From: Variovorax boronicumulans
GTDB taxonomy: Bacteria; Pseudomonadota; Gammaproteobacteria; Burkholderiales; Burkholderiaceae_C
NCBI RefSeq assembly: GCF_029892485.1
Contig: NZ_JARXVG010000006.1
Span: forward strand, 1 to 64,000
Reading direction: 5' to 3'
Length of the DNA stretch: 64,000 bases
In this document: one piece after another, positions 53,955-62,458 of the stretch
Layout: every line of letters begins with the position of its first letter
Position numbering within the stretch: position 1 is the first letter of the stretch
Notes under the pieces: generated by a model
Told to the model about the DNA's origin: nothing
What the model saw: the letters and a program-made list of their open reading frames with translations, nothing else
Databases searched by the model: none
Made by a program: the position numbers and the translations under genes

Positions 53955-54923
53955 TCAGGCGGATGCGCTGTTCGCCGGCTCCACGGCGAGGGCGTTAGAG
54001 CCTTTGGCCGCCACCCGCAACACCTCGATGTCCCGCTTGGGCGGGGCACCGAACAACCGGCTGTATTCACGGCTGAACTGGGACGGGCTTTCGTAGCCGA
54101 CCTTGAAGGCCGCGGTCGCTGCATCGACGTGTTCGTTCAGCATCAATCGTTTTGCCTCGTTCAGGCGCAGCCACTTCTGGTACTGCAGCGGGCTCCTCGC
54201 GGTGAGCTGGCGAAAGTGGTGGTGGAAGGTAGGCGCACTCATCTGCACGCGGGCCGCGAGCTCGTCGATGCGAATGGGCGAGGCGAAGTTCAGCTTCAGC
54301 CAGTCGATGGCCCTTGCGATGCGATGGCTCTGCCCATCCACGGCAGCGATCTGCCGCAGCCTGGCCGCCTGGTCGCCCATCAGCAGCCGGTAGTGGATTT
54401 CCCGATGGATCATCGGCGCGAGAACGGGAATGGCTTCGGGCTCGTGCAGCAACGCCAGCAGGCGCGCGATCGGTGCCAGCAAGGCGGGCGTTGCCTGGCC
54501 GATTCCCACGCCCACGCCGACCGGGCGGTCGCGATGGGGCGGCAGGCTGCCCTGCGCGATCAATTCGGCCAGCACGCGCACATCGAGTTTCAGGACCAGG
54601 CCGAGGCAGGGCTGCTGCGGGCTTGCCACCGTCACTTCCGAATTGGCGGGCATGTCCAGCGAGGTGATGAGGAATCGCGAGGTGTCGTACGGATAGGCGT
54701 CGCCGCCCACCCACATCTGCTTGGCGCCCTGGGCAACGAGCACGATGCCCGGTCCGACCATGCAGGCGGTGGGCGGGGTGGGGGAATCGCGCCGGAAGAA
54801 GCCGAGCCCGGCAATGGGCGTTTCGTGATCGCCCGGTTGCCCGATCCGCTCGCCGATGGCATGTGCGATCGCCTCCTGGTGCGATCCGAACTGACTTGCC
54901 GTGTCGTGGTGCCTGGGTGCCAT
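53955..54923 (-). CDS. AraC-family regulator beside the aldehyde oxidase operon
   Basis: A 322-residue AraC protein with an AraC_N-type sensor domain (about residues 35-190: PTACMVGPGIVLVAQGAKQM, PYDTSRFLITSLDMPANSEV) and a C-terminal HTH (IRIDELAARVQMSAPTFHHH, YESPSQFSREYSRLFGAPPK). Members of this subgroup usually control nearby oxidoreductase genes, so it may respond to an aldehyde and activate pao. It lies 204 bases upstream of paoA on the same strand. Confidence 0.92.
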   Translation of the reverse strand: MAPRHHDTASQFGSHQEAIAHAIGERIGQPGDHETPIAGLGFFRRDSPTPPTACMVGPGIVLVAQGAKQMWVGGDAYPYDTSRFLITSLDMPANSEVTVASPQQPCLGLVLKLDVRVLAELIAQGSLPPHRDRPVGVGVGIGQATPALLAPIARLLALLHEPEAIPVLAPMIHREIHYRLLMGDQAARLRQIAAVDGQSHRIARAIDWLKLNFASPIRIDELAARVQMSAPTFHHHFRQLTARSPLQYQKWLRLNEAKRLMLNEHVDAATAAFKVGYESPSQFSREYSRLFGAPPKRDIEVLRVAAKGSNALAVEPANSASA

Positions 54924-55069
54924 GTGGTTGCCTTGGAGCCTTTGCGGAGGACTCTAACGGCCAGGCCGGTCTTCATCTGCAAAGGAAGCCCATCCCCAGA
55001 AGAACAGGCAAGAAATCCAGAGAAGTGCGCAACCCGCGGCACCAAGACCTTCACCATGCACAGCTTGTT

Positions 55070-55858
55070 ATGGGTTATTACCATCAGCGAGCCCGATCAC
55101 ACGAACCAGCACTGTTCGAACGCATGCCAAAAGGTGTTCCCAACCCGCCCCAGATGTACGGCATCTACAGCAGGCCGTGGGGCTTCGAGGTGTCGATCGT
55201 CAGGGCCGGCGTGCGGCATGGCGCCCTGTTCGGCCGGGCCAGCTACGGCGGCACAGCAGAGGCGCTTCTGCACGCGCAGCAGTGGCGCGATGCGATGGTG
55301 AAAAGCCTGCCGCCGACCCCGCGCCGCGCCCGGGCCGAGAAGATCCGTCCCAACAACAAGACCGGCGTGCCCGGCGTGTTCCGCCTGCTGTCGGCCAACG
55401 GAAAGATGCTGGGCTGGCTTGCACGAACCTACATCGCCCACGACCAGATCCTGCGGGCCCTGTTCGTCGCGAACGGCGAGGGCCGCGCCGCACGGTCGAT
55501 GGCGGTGCGCGAGCGCGAGCGGCAGCTGGACCAGATGTCGGGGCTCGCGAGGGTGCATCCGGCCGAAGAAGCGATCCGCAACGCGCCCGCTCGCCCGGTC
55601 GAGGGGCTGGCGCCTAAACGCTCGAAATCCGAGATCGTCCGCAAGAACAACAGCAGCGGCATCTCCGGCGTCACCTTCAAGAGGCCCCGGCCCCGGCATC
55701 CGGGCTACTGGATGGCCATCACCTACAGCACCGGCAAGGGCACCACGAGCAAGGCGTTCTCGGTGGCGGAGCACGGCTACGACAAGGCCAGGGCGCTCGC
55801 CGTGGCGGAGCGCCGGCGCCAGTTGAAGGAGAAGGGCCGCGAGAGCGGCGCGGCCTGA
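55070..55858 (+). CDS. Protein with three AP2-like DNA-binding repeats
   Basis: A 262-residue protein. Repeats 2 and 3 (about residues 85-160 and 178-250) carry the bacterial AP2/ERF pattern: NNKTGVPGVFRLL and NNSSGISGVTFKR, then an aromatic core (GWLAR; GYWMAITYS) and an Ala/Arg-rich helix (RALAVAERRRQL). The first about 60 residues (MYGIYSRPWGFEVSIVRAG) look like a diverged third copy. Bacterial AP2 domains often occur in homing endonucleases, but no HNH or GIY-YIG nuclease motif is present here. Basic, Lys/Arg-rich C-terminus. Probably a sequence-specific DNA-binding protein of unknown role. Confidence 0.82.
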   Translation: MGYYHQRARSHEPALFERMPKGVPNPPQMYGIYSRPWGFEVSIVRAGVRHGALFGRASYGGTAEALLHAQQWRDAMVKSLPPTPRRARAEKIRPNNKTGVPGVFRLLSANGKMLGWLARTYIAHDQILRALFVANGEGRAARSMAVRERERQLDQMSGLARVHPAEEAIRNAPARPVEGLAPKRSKSEIVRKNNSSGISGVTFKRPRPRHPGYWMAITYSTGKGTTSKAFSVAEHGYDKARALAVAERRRQLKEKGRESGAA

Positions 55859-55873
55859 GCCGAACGCGCTCGC

Positions 55874-57040
55874 CTAGGCGGCGAGCGCCCGCATCTCGGC
55901 GATCAGGTCGGCCTTCCCCTCGAAGCCGATGCCCGGCAGCGGCGGCAGCGTGACGTAGCCGTCCTGCACCATCACGCCGTCGGGGAAGCCGCCGTAGGGC
56001 TGGAACAGGTCGGGATAGCTCTCGTTGCCGCCCAGGCCCAGGCCCGCGGCGATGGCCAGCGACATCTGGTGGCCGCCGTGCGGAATGCAGCGCGATGCGG
56101 ACCAGCCGTGCGCCTTCAGCATGTCGAGCGTGCGCAGGTATTCGACCAGCCCGTAGCTGAGCGCGCAGTCGAACTGCAGCCAGTCGCGGTCGGGCCGCAT
56201 GCCGCCGTGGCGGATGAGATTGCGCGCGTCCTGCATCGAGAACAGGTTCTCGCCCGTGGCCATGGGCCCCGCGTAGACCTCGCCGAGCTTCGCCTGCAAT
56301 TCGTAGTCGAGCGGATCGCCGGCTTCCTCGTACCAGAAGAGCGGGTACTGCGAGAGCGCGCGGCCGTAGTCGATGGCGGTGGGCAGGTCGAAGCGGCCGT
56401 TGGCGTCCACCGCCAACTGCTGGCCAGGCCCGAGGATCCTGAGCACCGACTCGATGCGTTCGCAGTCTTCCGCGAGCGTGGCGCCGCCGATCTTCATCTT
56501 CACGACCGAGTAGCCGCGCTCCAGGTAGCTCGTCATCTCCCGCTGCAGCCCTTCGACGCCCTTGCCGGGGTAGTAGTAGCCGCCTGCGGCGTAGACGAAC
56601 ACGCGCGGGTCGGGCGTGCCGCCGCCGTAGCGTTCGGCGAGCAGCTGGTAGAGCGGCTTGCCGGCGATCTTGGCGACCGCGTCCCACACGGCCATGTCGA
56701 TGGTGCCCACGGCCACCGAGCGTTCGCCGTGGCCGCCGGGCTTTTCGTTGATCATCATGCGGGCCCAGATCCTGTGCGGATCGAGGTTCTCGCCCGTCTC
56801 GTCGAGGAGCGACGCCGGCTCGGCCTCCAGCAGCCGCGGCAGGAAGCGTTCGCGGATCAGGCCGCCCTGGCCGTAGCGGCCGTTCGAGTTGAAGCCGTAG
56901 CCCACCACGGGCCGGCCGTCGCGGATCACGTCGGTGACCACGGCCACGAGGCTCAGGGTCATCTTCGAAAAGTCGATGTAGGCGTTGCGGATGTCCGACT
57001 TGATGGGACGGGTGGACTCGAGGATGTTGACGATTTTCAT
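55874..57040 (-). CDS. tarD: D(-)-tartrate dehydratase, enolase superfamily
   Basis: A 388-residue mandelate racemase/muconate lactonizing-type enzyme that dehydrates D-tartrate to oxaloacetate. It shows MMINEKPGGHGERSVAVGTI (capping/active region), VVKMKIGG with the KxK motif, metal ligands in AVDANGRFDLP and FWYEEAGDP, and the catalytic His in CIPHGGHQ. Length fits TarD (about 389). ATG at 57040 gives the family start MKIVNILESTRPIKSDIRNA. Divergent from a LysR regulator with a 129-base intergenic region. Confidence 0.92.
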   Translation of the reverse strand: MKIVNILESTRPIKSDIRNAYIDFSKMTLSLVAVVTDVIRDGRPVVGYGFNSNGRYGQGGLIRERFLPRLLEAEPASLLDETGENLDPHRIWARMMINEKPGGHGERSVAVGTIDMAVWDAVAKIAGKPLYQLLAERYGGGTPDPRVFVYAAGGYYYPGKGVEGLQREMTSYLERGYSVVKMKIGGATLAEDCERIESVLRILGPGQQLAVDANGRFDLPTAIDYGRALSQYPLFWYEEAGDPLDYELQAKLGEVYAGPMATGENLFSMQDARNLIRHGGMRPDRDWLQFDCALSYGLVEYLRTLDMLKAHGWSASRCIPHGGHQMSLAIAAGLGLGGNESYPDLFQPYGGFPDGVMVQDGYVTLPPLPGIGFEGKADLIAEMRALAA

Positions 57041-57169
57041 GGTGGGGGTGGGGGAGAATCTCCGCCGTTGGTTCAAGGTGCAGTGCAGGAAGGCGTGCAT
57101 CTTTTTCCGATGGGGCGTGTACCGTCCAATACTCCAATTGCATACAACTATTCATTCACCGCGCTGCGC

Positions 57170-58093
57170 ATGGGACCCGGCAACCGACCCCTCGATCTCG
57201 AATGGCTGGAAGACTTCCTGGCCCTGGCCGAGACCGGCAATTTCTCGCGCGCGGCAGAGGCGCGTTCCATCGCCCAACCCGCCTTCAGCCGCCACATCCG
57301 CGCACTGGAAGAGTGGGTGGGTGTCGACCTGTTCGACCGCAGCGCGCACCCGGTCGCGCTGACCGCGGCCGGCAAGCGCTTCCAGCCGCTGTTGCAGGAC
57401 GTGCTGGCCGACCTTCAGGCTGCCCGTGTCGAGGCGCGCGACGCGCACGACCTGGCCGCGGCGAGCCTGAGCTTTGCGGCCACGCACGTGCTGTCGCTCA
57501 CCTTTTTCCCGCGCTGGCTCGGCAGCGTGGAGGCCCGGCTGAGCACGGGCCCGATCCAGACCATCTCCGACAGCTCGCACGCCTGCGAAGACCTGATGCT
57601 GCAGCGCCGCGTGCAGTTCGTGCTGTGCCACGGCCATGCCGGCGCACCCGGCCGGCTCGACGAAGCGCAGTACCCGGTGCAGCGCCTGAGCGAGGACGTG
57701 CTGGTGCCCGTGGCGGCGCCCGATGCGGGCGGTGCGCCCCGGCATGCGCTGGGTGCGGCGCAGGCGCCCTCGGTGCTGGCCTACAGCGAGGCCTCGGGCC
57801 TCGGGCGGATCATGCGGTCGATCCAGGACAGCGAGTTCGGCAAGGGTTTCGCGCCGTCGCTCTCGGTGGTCTTCACGGCGCACCATGCGGCGCTCCTGAG
57901 GACCATGGCGCTCGACGGACGCGGCCTGGCGTGGCTGCCGATGAGCCTGGTGGCGGACGACCTGCGCACAGGCGCGCTGGTGGATGCCGGCGCGGGCGGC
58001 TGGCGGGTGCCGGTGGACATCCGGCTGTACCGGCAGCTCGCGCCGATGACGCCCGTGGCCGAGGCGCTGTGGCAACTGGTCAGCAGCGCCTGA
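57170..58093 (+). CDS. LysR-family regulator divergent from tarD
   Basis: A 307-residue LysR protein: LDLEWLEDFLALAETGNFSR and AAEARSIAQPAFSRHIRALE form the DNA-binding domain; the effector domain follows, ending ALWQLVSSA. Divergence from tarD across a 129-base gap is the usual LysR arrangement, so it likely regulates tartrate utilisation and itself. An AT-rich patch at 57127-57155 is the probable overlapping promoter. Confidence 0.92.
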   Translation: MGPGNRPLDLEWLEDFLALAETGNFSRAAEARSIAQPAFSRHIRALEEWVGVDLFDRSAHPVALTAAGKRFQPLLQDVLADLQAARVEARDAHDLAAASLSFAATHVLSLTFFPRWLGSVEARLSTGPIQTISDSSHACEDLMLQRRVQFVLCHGHAGAPGRLDEAQYPVQRLSEDVLVPVAAPDAGGAPRHALGAAQAPSVLAYSEASGLGRIMRSIQDSEFGKGFAPSLSVVFTAHHAALLRTMALDGRGLAWLPMSLVADDLRTGALVDAGAGGWRVPVDIRLYRQLAPMTPVAEALWQLVSSA

Positions 58094-58211
58094 CGCGCGC
58101 TGCAAGTGGGGCGACGCAACTAGGGGCGATGTCCTGCATTCCCCATCGCCGCTGACTGGCGAGCCACGCACCGCGCATCGGGAAACTCCACGCTTCAACA
58201 GGAGATTTCCC

Positions 58212-58406
58212 ATGAGTTCCAAAGCCGGATCCACCGCCCACGAAGAGCCAGAGGTCACGCAGGAAGAGTCCGTGCCCAGCGACGGACGCGACACCGAAGG
58301 CGAAGAGATGATGAAGCAGGTGGTCAACCGCAAGCTGGAAGACCCAGGCTCGGCGGAAGACAAGACGCCGCAGAAATCGCAGCGCTCGCCAGAGAAAAAG
58401 TCCTGA
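58212..58406 (+). CDS. Small acidic hydrophilic protein
   Basis: A 64-residue, Glu/Lys/Ser-rich protein with no hydrophobic segment, predicted to be disordered (KLEDPGSAEDKTPQKSQRSP). AGGAGA upstream of the ATG is a good ribosome-binding site, which supports it as real. It lies 10 bases before the UPF0104-like gene and may be co-expressed. Function unknown. Confidence 0.75.
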   Translation: MSSKAGSTAHEEPEVTQEESVPSDGRDTEGEEMMKQVVNRKLEDPGSAEDKTPQKSQRSPEKKS

Positions 58407-58416
58407 CGCCGCGCCC

Positions 58417-59433
58417 ATGAACGGCAACGCAGCCATCGCCGGCGCCGAAACTTCGCGCGCGCAGGAGGCACCCACGTCCACGGCTGCGGCATCGCTCTGG
58501 CAGCGCAGCCGCCGCTGGGTGCTGCCGCTGGTCGGCATCGCGATCCTGGGCCTGCTGCTCTCGCATGCGCACAAGGTGGACTGGGCTGGCGCCTGGCATG
58601 CGCTGCAACGCTACTCGCCGTGGCTGCTTGTCGCAGTGCTGGGGCTCGCCACTGCGAGCCATGCGCTGTACGGCTGCTTCGACCTGATCGGCCGGCGCCA
58701 CACGCGCCATGCGCTGCCGCGCTGGCGCACATGGGCGATTGCGGTCACCAGCTATGCGTTCAACCTGAACTTGGGCTCGCTCGTCGGCGGCATCGCGATG
58801 CGTGCGCGCCTGTATGCACGCGCGGGTCTGGACGAGGCCACCGTGGCGCAGGTCGTCGGGCTCAGCCTCGCCACCAACTGGCTCGGCTACGGGCTGCTGG
58901 CGGGTGGCCTGTTCGCGGCCGGCGCCATCGCGCCGCCGAGCCGGGCACCGATCGGGCCGGGCGCGCTGCGCGCGATCGGCGTGGTGATGATCCTGCTGGC
59001 CGTGGCCTATGTGGTGACATGTGCCGTCCTGCGCGGCCGCGAATGGCGCGTGAGGAGCCGGCGGCTGAGGCTGCCCAGCGCGCGGCTTGCGCTGGTTCAG
59101 CTCGCGCTGTCCACGGCGAACTGGGCATTGATGGGTTCCGCGATGTACCTGCTGCTCGGCCAGCAGGTGCCGTACACGACCACGCTGGGCGTGCTGCTGG
59201 CCGCATCGATCGTCGGCGTGATCACGCCGATTCCCGCGGGGCTGGGCGTGCTCGAGGCGGTTTATCTTGCGCTGCTCTCAGGCACCGTGAAGCAGGGTGC
59301 TTTGATGGGTGCGGTGCTCGCGTACCGCGCGCTCTACTACCTGCTGCCGTTGGCCGGCGGGGTGGTGCTCTACCTGTTTCTGGAGCGCTATGCGGCGAGT
59401 CATCCGCCTGCGGATGAACTCACAACTCGATGA
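58417..59433 (+). CDS. UPF0104/LPG-synthase-type integral membrane protein
   Basis: A 338-residue protein with about eight membrane helices. Segments SLVGGIAMRARLYARAGLDE, GLSLATNWLGYGLLAGGLFA and IVGVITPIPAGLGVLEAVYL are typical of the lysylphosphatidylglycerol synthase transmembrane/flippase family (UPF0104). There is no C-terminal aminoacyl-transferase domain, so it is the membrane part only. Convergent overlap of 14 bases with the small gene on the minus strand. Confidence 0.9.
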   Translation: MNGNAAIAGAETSRAQEAPTSTAAASLWQRSRRWVLPLVGIAILGLLLSHAHKVDWAGAWHALQRYSPWLLVAVLGLATASHALYGCFDLIGRRHTRHALPRWRTWAIAVTSYAFNLNLGSLVGGIAMRARLYARAGLDEATVAQVVGLSLATNWLGYGLLAGGLFAAGAIAPPSRAPIGPGALRAIGVVMILLAVAYVVTCAVLRGREWRVRSRRLRLPSARLALVQLALSTANWALMGSAMYLLLGQQVPYTTTLGVLLAASIVGVITPIPAGLGVLEAVYLALLSGTVKQGALMGAVLAYRALYYLLPLAGGVVLYLFLERYAASHPPADELTTR

Positions 59434-59659
59434 ATGCCGACGTGGCCTTGTTCAGCACCAGCTTCCCCTTGGCGGTGATCGATTCGACCTGCGCCAGCTG
59501 GTGTATCGCGCGTTCGTCCGGCGCATGTTCGGACGGCGGGATGAAGGCAGTCACCAGGTCGGCCGCACGCAGCACACGCAGCCTGTCGATGTCTGCGGGC
59601 GTGTGGATGACATAGGGCAATCTCTGCTCGGAAATCACCCGAAGAAACTCCATGGACAT
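59420..59659 (-). CDS. Small conserved-looking protein of unknown function
   Basis: A 79-residue protein with the segments EFLRVISEQRLPYVIHTPAD and ADLVTAFIPPSEHAPDERAI. AAGGAGA stands 6-8 bases before the ATG, a strong ribosome-binding site. No recognised domain. It overlaps the end of the UPF0104 gene by 14 bases on the other strand. Confidence 0.72.
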   Translation of the reverse strand: MSMEFLRVISEQRLPYVIHTPADIDRLRVLRAADLVTAFIPPSEHAPDERAIHQLAQVESITAKGKLVLNKATSAFIEL

Positions 59660-59816
59660 GAGCCGTCTCCTTGTCGTGATGGCGGTCCGGACATTGTGCG
59701 CACAAACAATTGGCCGTGGCTAATCCCTGCGGCGGGCATGCCTTTCTGACGCGTGTACCGAAGTCTTCATTTCGCGCTTGCGACGCGGGCGCAATCGTTT
59801 GCCGAATGCGTAACAG

Positions 59817-60920
59817 CTATCTGCTCGCCTGAAGCGGCCAGGCGGTGGTGTCTGGTGTCAGGATGTGCCAGAGCATCGGATCGATGCCGTCGAAGGTCGC
59901 GCGATAGCGGCCGGACAGCCGGCCTTCATCGGTCACGTCGCGGATCACGATGCCGTCGATGCGCCGCGGATTCGCGCGGTACACCTCTGCATAGATCTCC
60001 GGATCGGCCTCGCCCGAATCGCCCACGAGCACGAAGCGGCGCTGCGGAAATTCGGTGAGCAGGCGGCCGATCACGCCGAACTTGTGCGCGCGCGAATCTT
60101 CGGCACCGGGAACCAGCGTGCGCCAGGTGGTGCTCTCGCGCAGGTGCATGCTGCCGGCGGGAAAGTCGTTGTCGCGAACGAAATCCGCGAGCGCCGGATA
60201 GAGCTGGATCGGGCTCGCCGAGAGGTAGTGAAAGCGCGTGTCCGGCGCCTGCGCGAGCGCCCGGTAATACGCCGCCATGCGAGGCGCCGCCTCGAAGCGC
60301 CGCGCGAAAGTGTTCAGCAGCATCTCGCGCCGTTCGCGCACCTGCGTGCGCTTGATGGTGTCGTCGATGTCCGAGATGACCGACACGCCCTGCGCGGGCA
60401 CGACCAGCGCCTGGCCCCTGAAGCGGTGCAGCAGCTCGCCCGGTCCCGTCACGCCGTGGAACTGCAGCCACTGCAGCGGCGCGGTGGTGCGCGGTGCTTC
60501 GACCACCACGCGCAGGTTGCTGCGGCCGCCCGGACCCGAGGGCGGCATCTTCACGCGGCTTTGCGTGCCGTCGAACACCACGTCGATCAGCTTGCCTTCT
60601 TCCGACTCGGCATGGAACAGCGCGGTGCGCTGGTTGAAACGCAGCCGCGCCGCGGGCGAGAGGTTCTTGAGGCTCAGGCCGAGGTAGCGGGCGAGTGCGG
60701 TGTCGAGGCCCCAGCGCCGTTCGCGCTCGAAGATCCAGGCGTGGATGTCGACCTCGATCCGGCCATCGTCGGTGGGTCGCGCGGTGCCGGGCAGGAAGAG
60801 CGCTTCCTCGTCGGGTTCCAGCGGCTCGGCGGCATGCAGCGCCTGCATCGGCGCAAGGCCGGCGAGCAGTGCCGCGCCCATCACCACGGACCGGCGTTGG
60901 AGGTGCCGGTTGCCGCTCAT
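59817..60920 (-). CDS. App1-like phosphatidate phosphatase (DUF2183)
   Basis: A 367-residue exported protein with a Tat-like or Sec leader (LQRRSVVMGAALLAGLAPMQ, cleaved near ALHA). The HAD-like catalytic motif is ISDIDDTIKRTQV, matching the DxDxT motif of App1 phosphatidate phosphatases; GDSGEADPEIYAEVY gives motif IV. It probably dephosphorylates phosphatidate in the envelope. Starts by ATGA overlap with folA, so it is expressed from the thyA-folA transcript. Confidence 0.88.
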   Translation of the reverse strand: MSGNRHLQRRSVVMGAALLAGLAPMQALHAAEPLEPDEEALFLPGTARPTDDGRIEVDIHAWIFERERRWGLDTALARYLGLSLKNLSPAARLRFNQRTALFHAESEEGKLIDVVFDGTQSRVKMPPSGPGGRSNLRVVVEAPRTTAPLQWLQFHGVTGPGELLHRFRGQALVVPAQGVSVISDIDDTIKRTQVRERREMLLNTFARRFEAAPRMAAYYRALAQAPDTRFHYLSASPIQLYPALADFVRDNDFPAGSMHLRESTTWRTLVPGAEDSRAHKFGVIGRLLTEFPQRRFVLVGDSGEADPEIYAEVYRANPRRIDGIVIRDVTDEGRLSGRYRATFDGIDPMLWHILTPDTTAWPLQASR

Positions 60921-61429
60921 GCGCGCGTGATGCGTTCGTAGGTCACGAAGCTGAAGGCCAGGCCGTCCTTGGCCGAGACATGAGATTCGCGCTGCGTCTC
61001 GTGCCATGCAGTACCGTCGAGCACAGGCGCGTGCGCGTCGCCTTCGTAGTCGCGTGCGATCTCGGTCACGACCGCGCGCTGCGCCAGCGGCTCGGCCTCG
61101 GCGTAGATCTGCGCGCCGCCGATCACCCACACCTCGGGCGAATCCGCCTCTGCGCAGAGCGAGAGTGCGTCGCGCAGATTGCCCACTGGAAGGGCACCCT
61201 CGGCGCGCCAGTCGGCCTGCCGCGTGACCACGATGTTCTGCCGGCCCGGCAACGGACGAAAGCGCGGCGGCAGCGAGTCCCAGGTCTTGCGGCCCATGAT
61301 CACCGGCGCACCGGCGGTCTGCTGCTTGAAGTGCGCCATGTCCTCGGGCAAGTGCCAGGGGATCGTGCCGTTGGCGCCGATGACGCCGTTGGCGGCGCGG
61401 GCGTAGATGAGGTTGATGCGGGCACTCAT
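60917..61429 (-). CDS. folA: Dihydrofolate reductase
   Basis: A 170-residue enzyme reducing dihydrofolate with NADPH. Motifs: IYARAANGVIGANGTIPWHL with catalytic Glu in PEDMAHFK, VIMGRKTWDSLP and VWVIGGAQIYAEA. Length normal. Lies 5 bases downstream of thyA, its usual partner, which produces dihydrofolate. Confidence 0.97.
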   Translation of the reverse strand: MSARINLIYARAANGVIGANGTIPWHLPEDMAHFKQQTAGAPVIMGRKTWDSLPPRFRPLPGRQNIVVTRQADWRAEGALPVGNLRDALSLCAEADSPEVWVIGGAQIYAEAEPLAQRAVVTEIARDYEGDAHAPVLDGTAWHETQRESHVSAKDGLAFSFVTYERITRA

Positions 61430-61434
61430 GGCGC

Positions 61435-62277
61435 TCACACCGCCACGGGCGCCTTGATCGGATCGCCGTGCTTGTAGTCGAGCACCTCGAAGTCCTCGTA
61501 CTGGTAGTCGAAGATCGAGGCCGGCTTGCGCTTGATGTTCAGCGTGGGATACGGGTACGGATCGCGGCTGAGCTGCAGCTTCACCTGCTCGGCGTGGTTG
61601 CTGTAGATGTGGCAGTCGCCACCGGTCCAGATGAAGTCGCCCACGTCGAGGTCGCACTGCTGCGCGACCATGTGCGTGAGGAGCGCGTAGCTCGCGATGT
61701 TGAAGGGCACGCCCAGGAAGATGTCGGCGCTGCGCTGGTAGAGCTGGCAACTCAGCTTGCCGCGTTCGCCCTCGGCCTGCGGCGGCGCCACGTAGAACTG
61801 GAAGAACGCATGGCAGGGCATCAGCGCCATCTTGGAGAGCTCGGCCACGTTCCAGGCGCTCACGATGATGCGGCGCGAATCGGGGTTGGTTTTCAGCGTC
61901 TTGATGACGTCGGAAATCTGGTCGATGTGTCCGCCATCGGGCGTGGGCCAGCTGCGCCACTGCACGCCGTACACCGGGCCCAGGTCGCCGTCCTCGCGCG
62001 CCCATTCGTCCCAGATGCTGACGCCGCGTTCCTTGAGCCAGTTGTTGTTGCTCGATCCGGTCAGGAACCACAGCAGCTCCTGGATGATGGACTTGAGGTG
62101 CACCTTCTTCGTGGTCACCAGCGGAAAGCCTTCGTTCAGGTCGAAGCGCATCTGGTGGCCGAACACGCTCTTGGTGCCGGTGCCGGTGCGGTCGCTCTTG
62201 AACACGCCGTGGGTGTCGACGTGGCGCATGAAGTCTTCGTACTGGGAGCGGACGGGGCGGGTGGGCGTGGAGGTCAT
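61435..62277 (-). CDS. thyA: Thymidylate synthase
   Basis: A 280-residue ThyA enzyme that methylates dUMP to dTMP using methylene-tetrahydrofolate. It shows the [15 protein letters not shown] phosphate loop, the catalytic Cys in [33 protein letters not shown] and the C-terminal IKAPVAV. Typical length (about 264-280). First gene of the thyA-folA-App1 operon. Confidence 0.97.
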   Translation of the reverse strand: MTSTPTRPVRSQYEDFMRHVDTHGVFKSDRTGTGTKSVFGHQMRFDLNEGFPLVTTKKVHLKSIIQELLWFLTGSSNNNWLKERGVSIWDEWAREDGDLGPVYGVQWRSWPTPDGGHIDQISDVIKTLKTNPDSRRIIVSAWNVAELSKMALMPCHAFFQFYVAPPQAEGERGKLSCQLYQRSADIFLGVPFNIASYALLTHMVAQQCDLDVGDFIWTGGDCHIYSNHAEQVKLQLSRDPYPYPTLNIKRKPASIFDYQYEDFEVLDYKHGDPIKAPVAV

Positions 62278-62339
62278 GGAGGGGCGTCTGGAAGCTGGCG
62301 GAGCGGTGCTTGAATTTTAAGCGGCGGTCGCGATGGGCT

Positions 62340-62456
62340 GTCTTGCTCTTTCCCCCTCTGGGGGAAGGCTGGGATGGGGGCAGGCAGAGCGCCCAATGGA
62401 TACGCCGCGTGCCCCCACCCCGGCCCTCCCCCGGGAGGGGAGGGAGGAAAACCAAA
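62340..62456. repeat. Inverted pair of G/C-rich hairpin repeats (BIME-like)
   Basis: A hairpin TTCCCCC-TCT-GGGGGAA at 62350-62366 followed by GGctGGGaTGGGGGCAggC is repeated in inverted, diverged form at about 62410-62450 (hairpin CCTCCCCCGGGAGG). The two copies face each other across about 30 bases between thyA and the FAD-linked oxidase gene. It resembles the dispersed REP-type intergenic repeats of Burkholderiales. Confidence 0.7.
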
Positions 62457-62458
62457 AC

